64,000 nt of DNA from assembly GCF_014645695.1 (NCBI RefSeq), contig NZ_BMMF01000001.1, forward strand, positions 410,934 through 474,933, read 5' to 3'. Origin of the DNA: Salinarimonas ramus (GTDB taxonomy: Bacteria; Pseudomonadota; Alphaproteobacteria; Rhizobiales; Beijerinckiaceae). The position numbers and the translations under genes were made by a program. Shown in pieces: positions 51,490 through 59,864 of this stretch; the first letter of the stretch is position 1; each line of letters starts with the position of its first letter. Under the pieces are notes generated by a model. The model saw nothing but the letters and a program-made list of their open reading frames with translations, was not told the DNA's origin and ran no database searches.

Positions 51490-52430
51490 TCCGCCATGCT
51501 CCACATCGATCTCGATCGCTTCAAGCACATCAACGATACGCTCGGCCACGCCGCGGGCGACGCCATGCTGGTTCACGCGGCGGAGGTGCTTCGCCGGAAC
51601 ACGCGGGAAAGCGACATCGTGGCGCGGATCGGCGGAAGCGAGTTCATCATCGCCACGATGGGGCCGACGAGCAACGCGGGGCTCTCCGCGCTCGCCGAAC
51701 GCATCATTGAAGAGATGCGTCGCCCAGTTCCCTTCCAAAGCCAAGAGTGCAGGTTCGGTTCGAGCATCGGCGTCGCCGTCAACGACAGCGTGGGCGCCTA
51801 CACCACGAAGCAGCTGCTCATCGACGCCGACCTGGCCCTCTACCGTGCCAAGAAAAGCGGCCGGAACCGTTACCAGTTCTTCGACGCGTCGCTGAAGGCC
51901 GAGATCGTATCCAGGAAGATCCTGGCGGACGAAATCTTGAGCGGGCTTGAATGGCGGGAGTTCCTGCCCTACTTTCAGCCTCAATTCGACGTTGTCGGCG
52001 TCGAAGCTCTTGCGCGTTGGCGGCATCCGACACGCGGACTGCTTGCGCCCGGCGCCTTTCTGACCACTGCCGAGGAACTCGGAGTCGTCCCGCTGATCGA
52101 CCGCATCATTCTCGACGAGACCCTCTGGCAGTCGGCGCGCTGGGCGGCGGCAGGCATCGCCATTCCCCGAAACTCGGTGAACGTATCGGCCCGCCAGCTA
52201 CAGGACGGCGCCTTGATCGAGCGGCTCCGAGGCCTGCCCATCACGCCCGGCGAGCTTTCGTTCCAACTGCTCGAGTCGATCTTCCTCGACGAGGACAGCG
52301 ACACGATCACGAGCAACATCGCGGGGCTCGCCGAAATGGGTATCCACGTCGAGATCGACGACTTCGGTACCGGCTATGCCTCGATCATCAGCCTGCTGCA
52401 GCTCAGGCCCACGCGTCTGAAGATCGAGAG
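51490..52430 (+). pseudogene. Truncated GGDEF/EAL (cyclic-di-GMP) protein
   Basis: The frame begins abruptly inside a GGDEF domain (LHIDLDRFKHINDTLGHAAGDAML) with the signature changed to GGSEF, then an EAL domain (YFQPQFD...VGVEALARWRHPTRGLL, DDFGTGYASI) with about five residues missing before EAL. It breaks off after LKIE at about 52428, before the catalytic C-terminal half of EAL. The N-terminal sensor part and the C-terminus are both lost; the right end abuts an unrelated ABC fragment on the opposite strand. Inactive remnant, even though a long open frame survives. Confidence 0.8.
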
Positions 52431-52716
52431 GCGCAAATCCCGAGCCGCGAAGCGTCGAGCCGGTTCGACCATGCCGCAAAAGCGCCGACGATCACCTGCG
52501 GCATACCTTTCGAGCACGCCTCGACCCGTGCTTCCACGCCGTAGACCCGTCGCAGCAAATCCGGCGTGACCACCTCCGCGAGCGGGCCGCAGGCGACGAG
52601 GCCGCCGTCGCAAATCACCATGGTTCGGTCGGTGAAGCGCAGCGCATAATTCAGGTCGTGGAGCGCGACGACGACGAGCAGCCCACGTTGAGTGGCCAGC
52701 GAGCGGATGAGCGTTG
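52430..52716 (-). pseudogene. FecE/FepC-type iron-siderophore ABC ATPase fragment
   Basis: Minus-strand codons read LATQRGLLVVVALHDLNYALRFTDRTMVICDGGLVACGPLAEVVTPDLLRRVYGVEARVE, the C-terminal third of FecE-type ATPases from the switch-His HDLN onward. Walker A, signature and Walker B are missing. The fragment is joined tail to tail to the broken EAL gene, marking a rearrangement point near 52430. Confidence 0.8.
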
Positions 52717-52813
52717 ACCTGCTACGATAGCGCTTTCCACAAGCGGACAGCTTCGTCAACGACTGTGCTTTTCATTAATTCTATAGTAGATCGACGAAGA
52801 GAGCGGCAGATCG

Positions 52814-52905
52814 ATCAAAAACGTCTACTCGGCGCCCGCGGCGCTGCTCGGCAAGGACGCTCCGCACTTCTCGCCGTCGGTGATCGCGCGGCTTACGGCG
52901 GCTTC
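52814..52905 (+). pseudogene. IS256-family transposase fragment
   Basis: Codons give YSAPAALLGKDAPHFSPSVIARLTA, very close to the conserved IS256-type block (EALxALLGKDAPNLSPxVIARL). Only about 30 codons remain, and a TGA follows at about 52930. It indicates that an IS256 element once sat here and may have driven the local gene loss. Confidence 0.65.
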
Positions 52906-52990
52906 AACGTCGTTGATCATTGCACGCTGAGGGCGACGCGAGCAGCGGCTCACGTTCAAGGAAGGTGCCTCCGGATGGTTGGTCGACCTG

Positions 52991-55900
52991 CTACTCCGCT
53001 GCGCGCCCGTCCTGGACGAGGGCCTCGTCGAGCGCCCGGCTCGCCGCCTGGCCGGATCTCGTGTACCCGGCGAAGAGATCGTAAAGGACCGGCGTCACGT
53101 ACAGCGTGAACACGGTCGCGATCGACAGCCCACCGAGAACGACCGCCCCGATCGCCGCCCGGCTCTCGGCGCCCGCCCCCGTCGACAGGACGAGCGGCAC
53201 GGCGCCGATCAGGGTCGAGCCGACGGTCATCAGGATCGGGCGTAGGCGCACGGTGGCAGCCTCCAGCGTCGCGTCCCGCACCGAGCGCCCGTCGTCGCGC
53301 AGCTGGTTGGCGAACTCGACGATGAGGATGCCGTTCTTCGCCATGAGCCCGATGAGGAGGACGATCCCGACCTGACTGAACACGTTCAGCGTCTGGCCGG
53401 TGAGCAGGATAGTGAACAGGGCTCCCGCGACGCCGAGCGGAACCGTGAGCAGGATCGCGATCGGGTGAAGGAAGCTCTCGAATTGGGCGGCGAGAACGAG
53501 GAAGACGACGACGAGCGCGAGGCCGAACACGATCTGCGTCCCGCGCGCGGTCTGAAGATATTCGCTCGCCTGGCCCTCGAAGCTGATCCTGGTCGTCGCC
53601 TCGAGCTCTTCGTCGGCGATGCGTCGCGTCGCCTCGATGGCGCTGCCGAGGTCCGCCTCGCCGCCGAGCCGCGCCGAGACCTCGACGGAGGGGAGGCGGT
53701 CGTAGCGCGTCAGCGCGCGAGGCGTCGCCCGCGTCTCGATCTCGACGAGCCCGTCGAGCGGCGCGAGCCCGCCATCGCGGGTGCGCACGTAGACGTCGGT
53801 GATCGCGCTGCGGTCGGCGCGATCCGCCTCGCGGGCCTGGAGAACGACGGGGTATTGACGGCCGCGGTCGGCGTACTCGCCAACGTCGGCGGAGGCGATG
53901 AGGGCGCGCAGCGCCTCGGAGACGTCGCGCGCCTCGATGCCGATCACCCGCGCCCGGTCGCGGTCGATGGAGACGACGAAGCTCGGCTGGTTCGGCGACC
54001 ACTCGATCTCGACGCCGGAGACGCCCGGCTCGGCGCCGAGGGCGTCGGCGAGCACCTCGGCCTGCGCCGCGACGCTTTCGAACTCCGCACCGCCGACGAT
54101 CACGCGCAGCCCGCTGCCGGAGCCGCCGAGCCCCAGGCCGGCGGGACGACCGGTACGGACGTTGGCGCGCACGATCTTCTCGAGTTGCGGCTCGATCTCG
54201 TCGATCACCTCGCCGACGCTGCGATCCCTCTCCTCCCAGGGCGCGAGGCTCACCGAGATGTAGGCCCGGCGCAGCTCGTCGTATCGGCCGACGATGGCGA
54301 CCCAGGTGTCGATCGGCCCGTCGCTCCGCAGGGGCGCGAGGATGCCCTCGATCTCCCGCACGACGGCGTCGGTGTAGTCGAGGTTCGCCCCTTGCGGGGC
54401 GCTGACGCTGATCGAGAAGGCGCCGCGGTCCTCTTCGGGCGTCAGCGCGCTCGGGACACGCTGGTAGGCGGCGGCGGCGCTGCCGGCGACGAGGGCGGCG
54501 AGGCCGAGCACGAGCCAGGGCGCGCGCAGGGCCGCGGCGAGGCTGCGCCGATAGGCGTCGGCGACGGCGCCGAGCGCGCGGTCGACGCCCCGCCCGAACC
54601 GGCCCTCGCGGGCGCCGGGCTTCAGCAGGCGCGCGCACAGGACCGGCGCGAGCGTGAGCGCGACGAAGGTCGAGGCTACGACCGCGATCGCGAGCACGAT
54701 GCCGAACTCGGTGAACAGCCGCCCGACGCGCCCCTGCAGGAAGGCGATCGGGACGAAGACGGCGATCAGCGCGAGCGACGTCGCGATAACCGCGAAGCCG
54801 ACCTGGCGCGCGCCCCGTGCGCTCGCCGCGAGCGGGCTCTCGCCCCCGTCGATCCGGCGCTGCACGTTCTCGAGCACGACAATGGAATCGTCCACCACGA
54901 GGCCGATGGCGAGGATCAGCGCGAAGAGGGTGATCAGGTTGATCGAGAAGCCGAAGGCCCAAATGCCGGCGCAGGCGCCGACGAGGGCGATCGGGATCGT
55001 CACGGCCGGGACGATCGTGGCGCGCGGGGAGGCGAGGAAGGCGAAGATGACGCCGACGACGAGGGCGACCGCGATCGCCAGCGTGATCAGCACCTGCCTT
55101 ATCGAGGCCCGGATGAACAGCGCGTCGTCGCTGGCGATCTCGAGCGACGCCCCGGCCGGCAGGTCGGCGCGCAGCGCATCGAGCTCGACGCGCACCGCGT
55201 CCGAGATCGCGACCGTGTTCGCCTGCGCCTGGCGCAGGATACCGAGGCCGACCGCGGTCTCGCCGGCGGCGCGGAAGTAGCTCTCGTCGTTCTCCACGCC
55301 CTGCTCGAGGTCCGCCACGTCCCCGAGCCGAACGGGATAGCCGGCGGCGCTCCGACGTACGACGAGCTCGGAGAAGGCTTCGGGGGTCGAGAAGCGTGTG
55401 TCGGTGCGAACCTGGATCTGCCGCGACGGTGTCTCGATGCGCCCCGCCGGCAGCTCGAAGTTGTTTCGGCGAAGGGCCTCGGAGATGTCGCCCACCGTCA
55501 CCCCGCGTGCGGCCATCCGCTCGCGATCGAGCCAGACGCGCATCGCGAAGGCGCGCTCGCCGTCGATGTCGACGCTGGCGACACCCGGGACGCGCGATAG
55601 GCGATCGACGATGCGCCGATCGGCAAAGTCGGTCAGCTCGGCGGCCGTCATCCGATCCGAGGTCAGGGTGAGGCGGATGATGGGCTCGTCCTGGTCGTCG
55701 TTCTTCTCCACCTCCGGCGCGCCAGCGGCGTCGGGCAGCTCGTCGCGCACGCGGGCGACGGCGGCGCGGACGTCGTTCGCCGCCTGGTCGATGTCGCGGC
55801 TGGGATCGAAGGTGATCACCGTGCGGTTCGACCCGCGCTCGCTCTCCGACGAGATCGAGCGCACGCCCGCGATCGTCGCGATCGCGTCCTCGATCACCGT

Positions 55901-56092
55901 CGTGACCTCCGCGTCGACGATGTCGGGCGCCGCACCTTCGTAGGTCACGCTGACAGTGACCTCGGCCGTGTCGATCTGCGGGAGCTCGCGCACGGGCAGC
56001 CGCCACAGCGCCGCCGCCCCGAGAATGACGAGAAGCAGGCTCGCGACCATGGCGAGCACCGGACGGCGCAGGGCGAACTCGGACAGGCTCAT
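52991..56092 (-). CDS. RND efflux transporter permease, HAE1/AcrB family
   Basis: 1033 residues, full length for AcrB-type pumps. MSLSEFALRRPVLAMVASLLLVILGAAALWRLPVRELPQID is the N-terminal helix; the first repeat ends with LAIGLVVDDSIVVLENVQRRI, holding the paired Asp of the proton relay, and the second repeat contains IGLMAKNGILIVEFANQLRDDG. Two large periplasmic loops follow helices 1 and 7. It is coupled by TGATG to the membrane-fusion protein upstream. No TolC-type gene is adjacent. Probable substrates are drugs or toxic metabolites. Confidence 0.93.
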   Translation of the reverse strand: MSLSEFALRRPVLAMVASLLLVILGAAALWRLPVRELPQIDTAEVTVSVTYEGAAPDIVDAEVTTVIEDAIATIAGVRSISSESERGSNRTVITFDPSRDIDQAANDVRAAVARVRDELPDAAGAPEVEKNDDQDEPIIRLTLTSDRMTAAELTDFADRRIVDRLSRVPGVASVDIDGERAFAMRVWLDRERMAARGVTVGDISEALRRNNFELPAGRIETPSRQIQVRTDTRFSTPEAFSELVVRRSAAGYPVRLGDVADLEQGVENDESYFRAAGETAVGLGILRQAQANTVAISDAVRVELDALRADLPAGASLEIASDDALFIRASIRQVLITLAIAVALVVGVIFAFLASPRATIVPAVTIPIALVGACAGIWAFGFSINLITLFALILAIGLVVDDSIVVLENVQRRIDGGESPLAASARGARQVGFAVIATSLALIAVFVPIAFLQGRVGRLFTEFGIVLAIAVVASTFVALTLAPVLCARLLKPGAREGRFGRGVDRALGAVADAYRRSLAAALRAPWLVLGLAALVAGSAAAAYQRVPSALTPEEDRGAFSISVSAPQGANLDYTDAVVREIEGILAPLRSDGPIDTWVAIVGRYDELRRAYISVSLAPWEERDRSVGEVIDEIEPQLEKIVRANVRTGRPAGLGLGGSGSGLRVIVGGAEFESVAAQAEVLADALGAEPGVSGVEIEWSPNQPSFVVSIDRDRARVIGIEARDVSEALRALIASADVGEYADRGRQYPVVLQAREADRADRSAITDVYVRTRDGGLAPLDGLVEIETRATPRALTRYDRLPSVEVSARLGGEADLGSAIEATRRIADEELEATTRISFEGQASEYLQTARGTQIVFGLALVVVFLVLAAQFESFLHPIAILLTVPLGVAGALFTILLTGQTLNVFSQVGIVLLIGLMAKNGILIVEFANQLRDDGRSVRDATLEAATVRLRPILMTVGSTLIGAVPLVLSTGAGAESRAAIGAVVLGGLSIATVFTLYVTPVLYDLFAGYTRSGQAASRALDEALVQDGRAAE

Positions 56093-57204
56093 CAGGCACG
56101 CCCCTCGCCTGCGCCGTCATCGGCGCCCTGCGTGGTGATCGCCGACCCGTCCTCGACGTCCTGCAGCCCACCGATCAACACCCGCTCGCCGCTCGCGAGC
56201 CCCTCCAGAACCTCGAGCTCGCCCCCGACCGCCGCGCCGATCGCGACGTCGCGCCGGCGCGCCGTGCCGTCCGCCGCGACGAAGACGAAGGCTTCGTCCT
56301 CCAGCCGCAGCACGCTCTCCTCGGGAACCACGACCGCACGGCGCGTGTCGAGCACGACCGTGAGGGTCATGAACAGCCCGCTCGCGAGCACGTCGTCCTC
56401 GTTCTCGAGCCGCGCCCGAACGGGGAAGGCGCGGGTCGACGGATCGATGCGGGTTCCCACCTCGACGACGGTTCCCGAGAAGACGCGCTCCGGGAAGGCG
56501 GCGCTCGTCGCCTCGACCGCGAGCCCCGGCTCGATGCGGGCGAAGTACGGCTCCGGGACGGCGAAGGCGATCTCGACGGCGGAGAGGTCGTCGAGCGTCG
56601 TCAGGAGCGATCCCGCCTGGACAAACTGGCCCTCGTCGACCGTGGCGAGATCGGCCGTCCCGGTGAACGGCGCGCGCAGCACGCGGTCTGCCAAGGCCGC
56701 GCGGGCGCGCTCGACGGCGGCCTGCGCCGTGCGGAAGGTGGCGCGCGTCGTCTCCAGCGTCGCCTCGCTGGTCACGCCGCGCTCGACGAGCTCCTGCTCG
56801 CGCGCGAGCGTGCCTTCGGCGTCGGCGAGGGCCGCGCGGGCTTCCGTGAGCGCGGCGCGCTCGGCGCGATCGTCGAGACGGGCGAGCACCGCGCCGGACT
56901 GGACCCGCTCGCCGCCGCGGAAGGCGATCTCGACCAGGCGGCCGTCCTGCTCCGGGCGGATCTCGACCGAGCGGATCGCGCGCGCCGTGCCGACAGCGGC
57001 GACCGTCTTGTCGATCGAACGCTCGCGCGCCTCGGCCACTGCGACGCGGACTGCCTGCGGCCCGCTTCCGCCATTGTCCACGCCGGCGGCGCCGCTCAGA
57101 AGGTCGAGGGCGGGACCGGCGCCGAAGTACCCGGCAGCCGCAGCCGCCGCCACGACGCATGCGGCGAGCAGCAGAGATCGTTTCGAGCGCGCGGTGCTGG
57201 CCAA
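56092..57204 (-). CDS. RND efflux periplasmic adaptor (membrane-fusion protein)
   Basis: 370 residues if started at TTG 57204, which has GGGGAG six bases upstream; an ATG at 57405 gives 437 residues but the added 67 are Arg/Pro-rich and unlike a signal. KRSLLLAACVVAAAAAAGYFGAG is the membrane anchor; EIRPEQDGRLVEIAFRGGERVQSGAVLARLDD is the lipoyl-like half, a helical hairpin follows (TEARAALADAEGTLAREQELVE), then RAPFTGTADLATVDEGQFVQAGSLLTTLDDL. It links the RND pump to an outer-membrane channel. Confidence 0.88.
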   Translation of the reverse strand: MASTARSKRSLLLAACVVAAAAAAGYFGAGPALDLLSGAAGVDNGGSGPQAVRVAVAEARERSIDKTVAAVGTARAIRSVEIRPEQDGRLVEIAFRGGERVQSGAVLARLDDRAERAALTEARAALADAEGTLAREQELVERGVTSEATLETTRATFRTAQAAVERARAALADRVLRAPFTGTADLATVDEGQFVQAGSLLTTLDDLSAVEIAFAVPEPYFARIEPGLAVEATSAAFPERVFSGTVVEVGTRIDPSTRAFPVRARLENEDDVLASGLFMTLTVVLDTRRAVVVPEESVLRLEDEAFVFVAADGTARRRDVAIGAAVGGELEVLEGLASGERVLIGGLQDVEDGSAITTQGADDGAGEGRA

Positions 57205-57535
57205 GCTGGTCTCCCCTGATCGAACCCGGGACGTGCGCGAGCGCGTCTCCCGTGCTTCGCAGGCGCTCGTCGACCAGGGACAAGGCCCGACGCACGGCGC
57301 AGGTTCGCGCCGGCGCTCGCGCGCGATGTCGCATGGCGGCTCGTATGGCGTTGCGGTCGGCGCCGACGCGTCTCGTCCGGCGCCGCTCCGGCTGGGGTCC
57401 GGCAAGGGTTACCGCAACGACCGCGGAAGCCGCCCGCTGAGACGATCACGCCTTCGTGATCCCGGCATCCGCTGCCGCGCTCTCACAGTCGGGCGATACT
57501 GAGGGCGAGAGTTTCGAGCGAGCCAGGAGTGGCGG
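57205..57535. other. Divergent gap between RND operon and dienelactone hydrolase
   Basis: This 331-base gap must hold both promoters. No clear palindrome or -35/-10 pair was found. An Arg/Pro-rich open frame continuing from the adaptor gene (57204-57405) covers part of it but is not judged coding. Confidence 0.3.
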
Positions 57536-58399
57536 ATGGACCAGCGGATCATCGAACTCTACGACGCCTTCACGCATGGGCGGATGAGCCGTCGCGCGTT
57601 TCTCGATCGGCTCGCGACCCTCGCCGGCGGCGCCGCGGCGGCGAGCGCGCTGGTCAGCGTCCTCGCCAACGACTACGCCAAGGCCCAGACCATCGCAGAG
57701 GATGATTCGCGGATCGCGGCGGAGACCGTCGAGATCCCGGGCCCGGACGGGCTGTCCGCCTACCTCGTGCGCCCGGCCGGAGGGGACGCGCATCCGGCGG
57801 TGATCGTCATCCACGAGAACCGCGGTCTCAACCCGCACATCCGCGACGTCGCCCGCCGCTACGCGGCCGAAGGCTTCCTCACGCTCGCCCCAGACTACCT
57901 CTCCGTCCTCGGCGGAACGCCCGAGGACGAGGACCGTGCGCGGGAGATGATCGGCGAGCTGACGGGCGAGCAGGCGCTCGCGATCTCGCGCGCCGCACTC
58001 GCTTTCCTGAAGGAGCACTCTGCCTCGACCGGGCGCGTCGGCGCGATCGGCTATTGCTGGGGCGGCGGGCTGGTGAATGCGCTCGCCGTCGCCGAGCCGA
58101 CCCTCGATGCCGGCGTCGCCTATTATGGGCGTCAGCCTCCGGCCGATGCCGTCGCGTCGATCGAGGCGCCGCTCCTCCTGCACTATGCCGGGCGCGATGA
58201 GCGGATCAATTCCGGCATCCCCGCCTTCGTGGAGGCGCTCGAAGGAGCTGGAAAGAGGTACGAGTTGCATATGTACGACGGCGTGAACCACGCCTTCAAC
58301 AACGACACCAACGTTGCCCGCTACGATGCGGAGGCGGCGGCGGTGGCCTTCGCTCGAACGCTCGCGTTCCTCAAGCAGCATCTTCAGCAGCGCGCCTAG
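57536..58399 (+). CDS. Dienelactone hydrolase family protein with Tat signal
   Basis: 287 residues. The N-terminus contains SRRAFLDRLATLAGGAAAASALVSVLA, a Tat signal, so it should act in the periplasm. Catalytic triad: Cys174 in GYCWGGG, Asp221 in AGRDERIN, His252 in VNHAFNND; Glu94 in HENRGL is the regulating Glu of the family. It is divergent from the RND pair with about 330 bases between its start and the adaptor's TTG. Substrate unknown; exported DLH-family proteins are common in proteobacteria. Confidence 0.9.
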   Translation: MDQRIIELYDAFTHGRMSRRAFLDRLATLAGGAAAASALVSVLANDYAKAQTIAEDDSRIAAETVEIPGPDGLSAYLVRPAGGDAHPAVIVIHENRGLNPHIRDVARRYAAEGFLTLAPDYLSVLGGTPEDEDRAREMIGELTGEQALAISRAALAFLKEHSASTGRVGAIGYCWGGGLVNALAVAEPTLDAGVAYYGRQPPADAVASIEAPLLLHYAGRDERINSGIPAFVEALEGAGKRYELHMYDGVNHAFNNDTNVARYDAEAAAVAFARTLAFLKQHLQQRA

Positions 58400-58672
58400 C
58401 GAATAGTGGGAGCCAGAGCACGCTCACCAAGACCGCTCTCGGCCCCTGACGGGACTCCGAACTGAATTCGGCTAGGTCGCCCTACCGCGGCGGGAGAACG
58501 GGGCATAGCATGTCACCGCCACGGTCTAGCTCGGCTCGCAGTCGATTTCCTCAGCGCCTATTGGAGCTTGTCGATAGCGGACGAGAACGTCCACCGCTAT
58601 GGCGGGGTCAGCGCCGCGCGCAGCGCTGCGTGGTAGCAGTTCCGCAGCGCGGTCGCTGGGCACACGCTCGGT
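58400..58672. other. Gap of 273 bases, possible degenerate coding remnant
   Basis: No gene was found. A plus-strand frame near 58540-58630 gives FLSAYWSLSIADENVHRYGG then stops; it looks protein-like but its family was not recognised. It lies against the C-terminal end of the convergent LysR gene, whose own last 30 residues look atypical. Confidence 0.3.
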
Positions 58673-59659
58673 TCACACTCCAGGTTCGATGGTCGTTTTC
58701 ACAGTACGGACCGCAGTGGATCTCCTTCGATTTGTTGTTGATACCGTTAAATACGACGTCGACGGTGCCGTTGCGCGACGCGCCTCTTCCACCAGCCAAG
58801 CCCGAAATCGCCGCACCTTCGGCATATCCCCATACGCCGACGGGTAGACCAAGTAATGAGCACCCGCGGCTATACGCGCTGCTTCGTCGAGGAGCGGGAC
58901 GAGGCTTCCGTCGGCGAGGAAACGCTCGGCGAAAATCATCGTCTCGAGCGTCGCGCCGAGCCCCTCCGCTGCCGCCTGCAGCGCGAGGTAAGCGCGGTCG
59001 AAGCGTAGACCACCGCGCGGTGCGATGGTGCCCGGCGAGAGCACATGCGTCCACCGATCCCAGGCGACGAGGGCGCGCTCCGAATGAATGAGCGGCAGCG
59101 CGAGGACGTCCGCGACCGTGGCGCTCCGCGGCAGCCGCGCCGCGAGAGCCGGGCTCGCGAGAGGGACGACCTCGTCCTCCATGAGCTCGACGATCTCGAG
59201 ACCAGGCCAGTCTCCGGCCCCGTACCGGATTTCAACGTCGGTGTCGCTGCGAAAGAAGGCCGGCGGCTCGGGCGTCGCGTGGATTCTCAGGTCGATGTCG
59301 GGATGTGCCGCGACGAACCGTGAGAGACGCGGGACGAGCCAAGCCGGCGCGAAGCTCGGCGGGCAATGCAAGGTCAGCACGTCACCCGCTCCACCGCGCA
59401 CGAGATTGTCGGTCGCCCGCGCGATGCGTTCGAAGCCGTGCCCGAGAAGGGCCGCGTAGTCGCGGCCCGCGTCGGTGAGCGCGATGCGCCGATGCAGGCG
59501 GTGGAACAGGCGCACGCCGAGATACTCTTCGAGGCCGCGGAGCTGGTGGCTGACCGCCGAGGGCGTCACCGCGAGCTCGTCCGCGGCCACCGTGACACTC
59601 TGGAGGCGTGCGACGGCTTCGAACACCTGAAGGGCCCGGAGCGGTGGAAGGCTGGACAT
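58673..59659 (-). CDS. LysR family transcriptional regulator, GcvA-like
   Basis: 328 residues. MSSLPPLRALQVFEAVARLQSVTVAADELAVTPSAVSHQLRGLEEYLGVRLFHRLHRR is the GcvA-type N-terminus. The effector domain continues to FRAWLVEEARRA (about 296), where GcvA proteins usually end; about 32 further Thr/Arg/Ser-rich residues follow and may reflect a lost natural stop. It is divergent from the amidohydrolase/TRAP operon and is its likely regulator. Confidence 0.88.
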   Translation of the reverse strand: MSSLPPLRALQVFEAVARLQSVTVAADELAVTPSAVSHQLRGLEEYLGVRLFHRLHRRIALTDAGRDYAALLGHGFERIARATDNLVRGGAGDVLTLHCPPSFAPAWLVPRLSRFVAAHPDIDLRIHATPEPPAFFRSDTDVEIRYGAGDWPGLEIVELMEDEVVPLASPALAARLPRSATVADVLALPLIHSERALVAWDRWTHVLSPGTIAPRGGLRFDRAYLALQAAAEGLGATLETMIFAERFLADGSLVPLLDEAARIAAGAHYLVYPSAYGDMPKVRRFRAWLVEEARRATAPSTSYLTVSTTNRRRSTAVRTVKTTIEPGV

Positions 59660-59663
59660 GTTT

Positions 59664-59725
59664 CGATTGAACCACGCTCATCCGAACAGTGAAAATATAT
59701 CATTTGCCGGGCGTGGGCTCAATCG
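59664..59725. promoter_or_regulatory. Long interrupted inverted repeat in the LysR/amidohydrolase gap
   Basis: CGATTGA-A-CCACGC at 59664-59677 is matched by GCGTGG-GC-TCAATCG at 59711-59725, giving arms of 13 paired bases around an AT-rich centre (GAAAATATATCATTTG) that could hold a promoter. It lies next to the LysR start and upstream of the amidohydrolase, so it is a candidate LysR control site. Confidence 0.5.
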
Positions 59726-59864
59726 TGTCTCATCCATGCAAGAACCGTGAAAAACGGACGCGGGGCCGGTCCACACCGACCCGGGAGGAAACGAACGCCA
59801 TTGTGGCCCTGCGCTCGTTCGGCGCAGCGGCGGCGGTCCTCCGCGCGTCCCTCGAGGAGCCGCG

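Noticed and set aside
53465..55600. A 711-codon plus-strand frame
   Set aside because: Antisense shadow of the RND permease; low-complexity charged translation.
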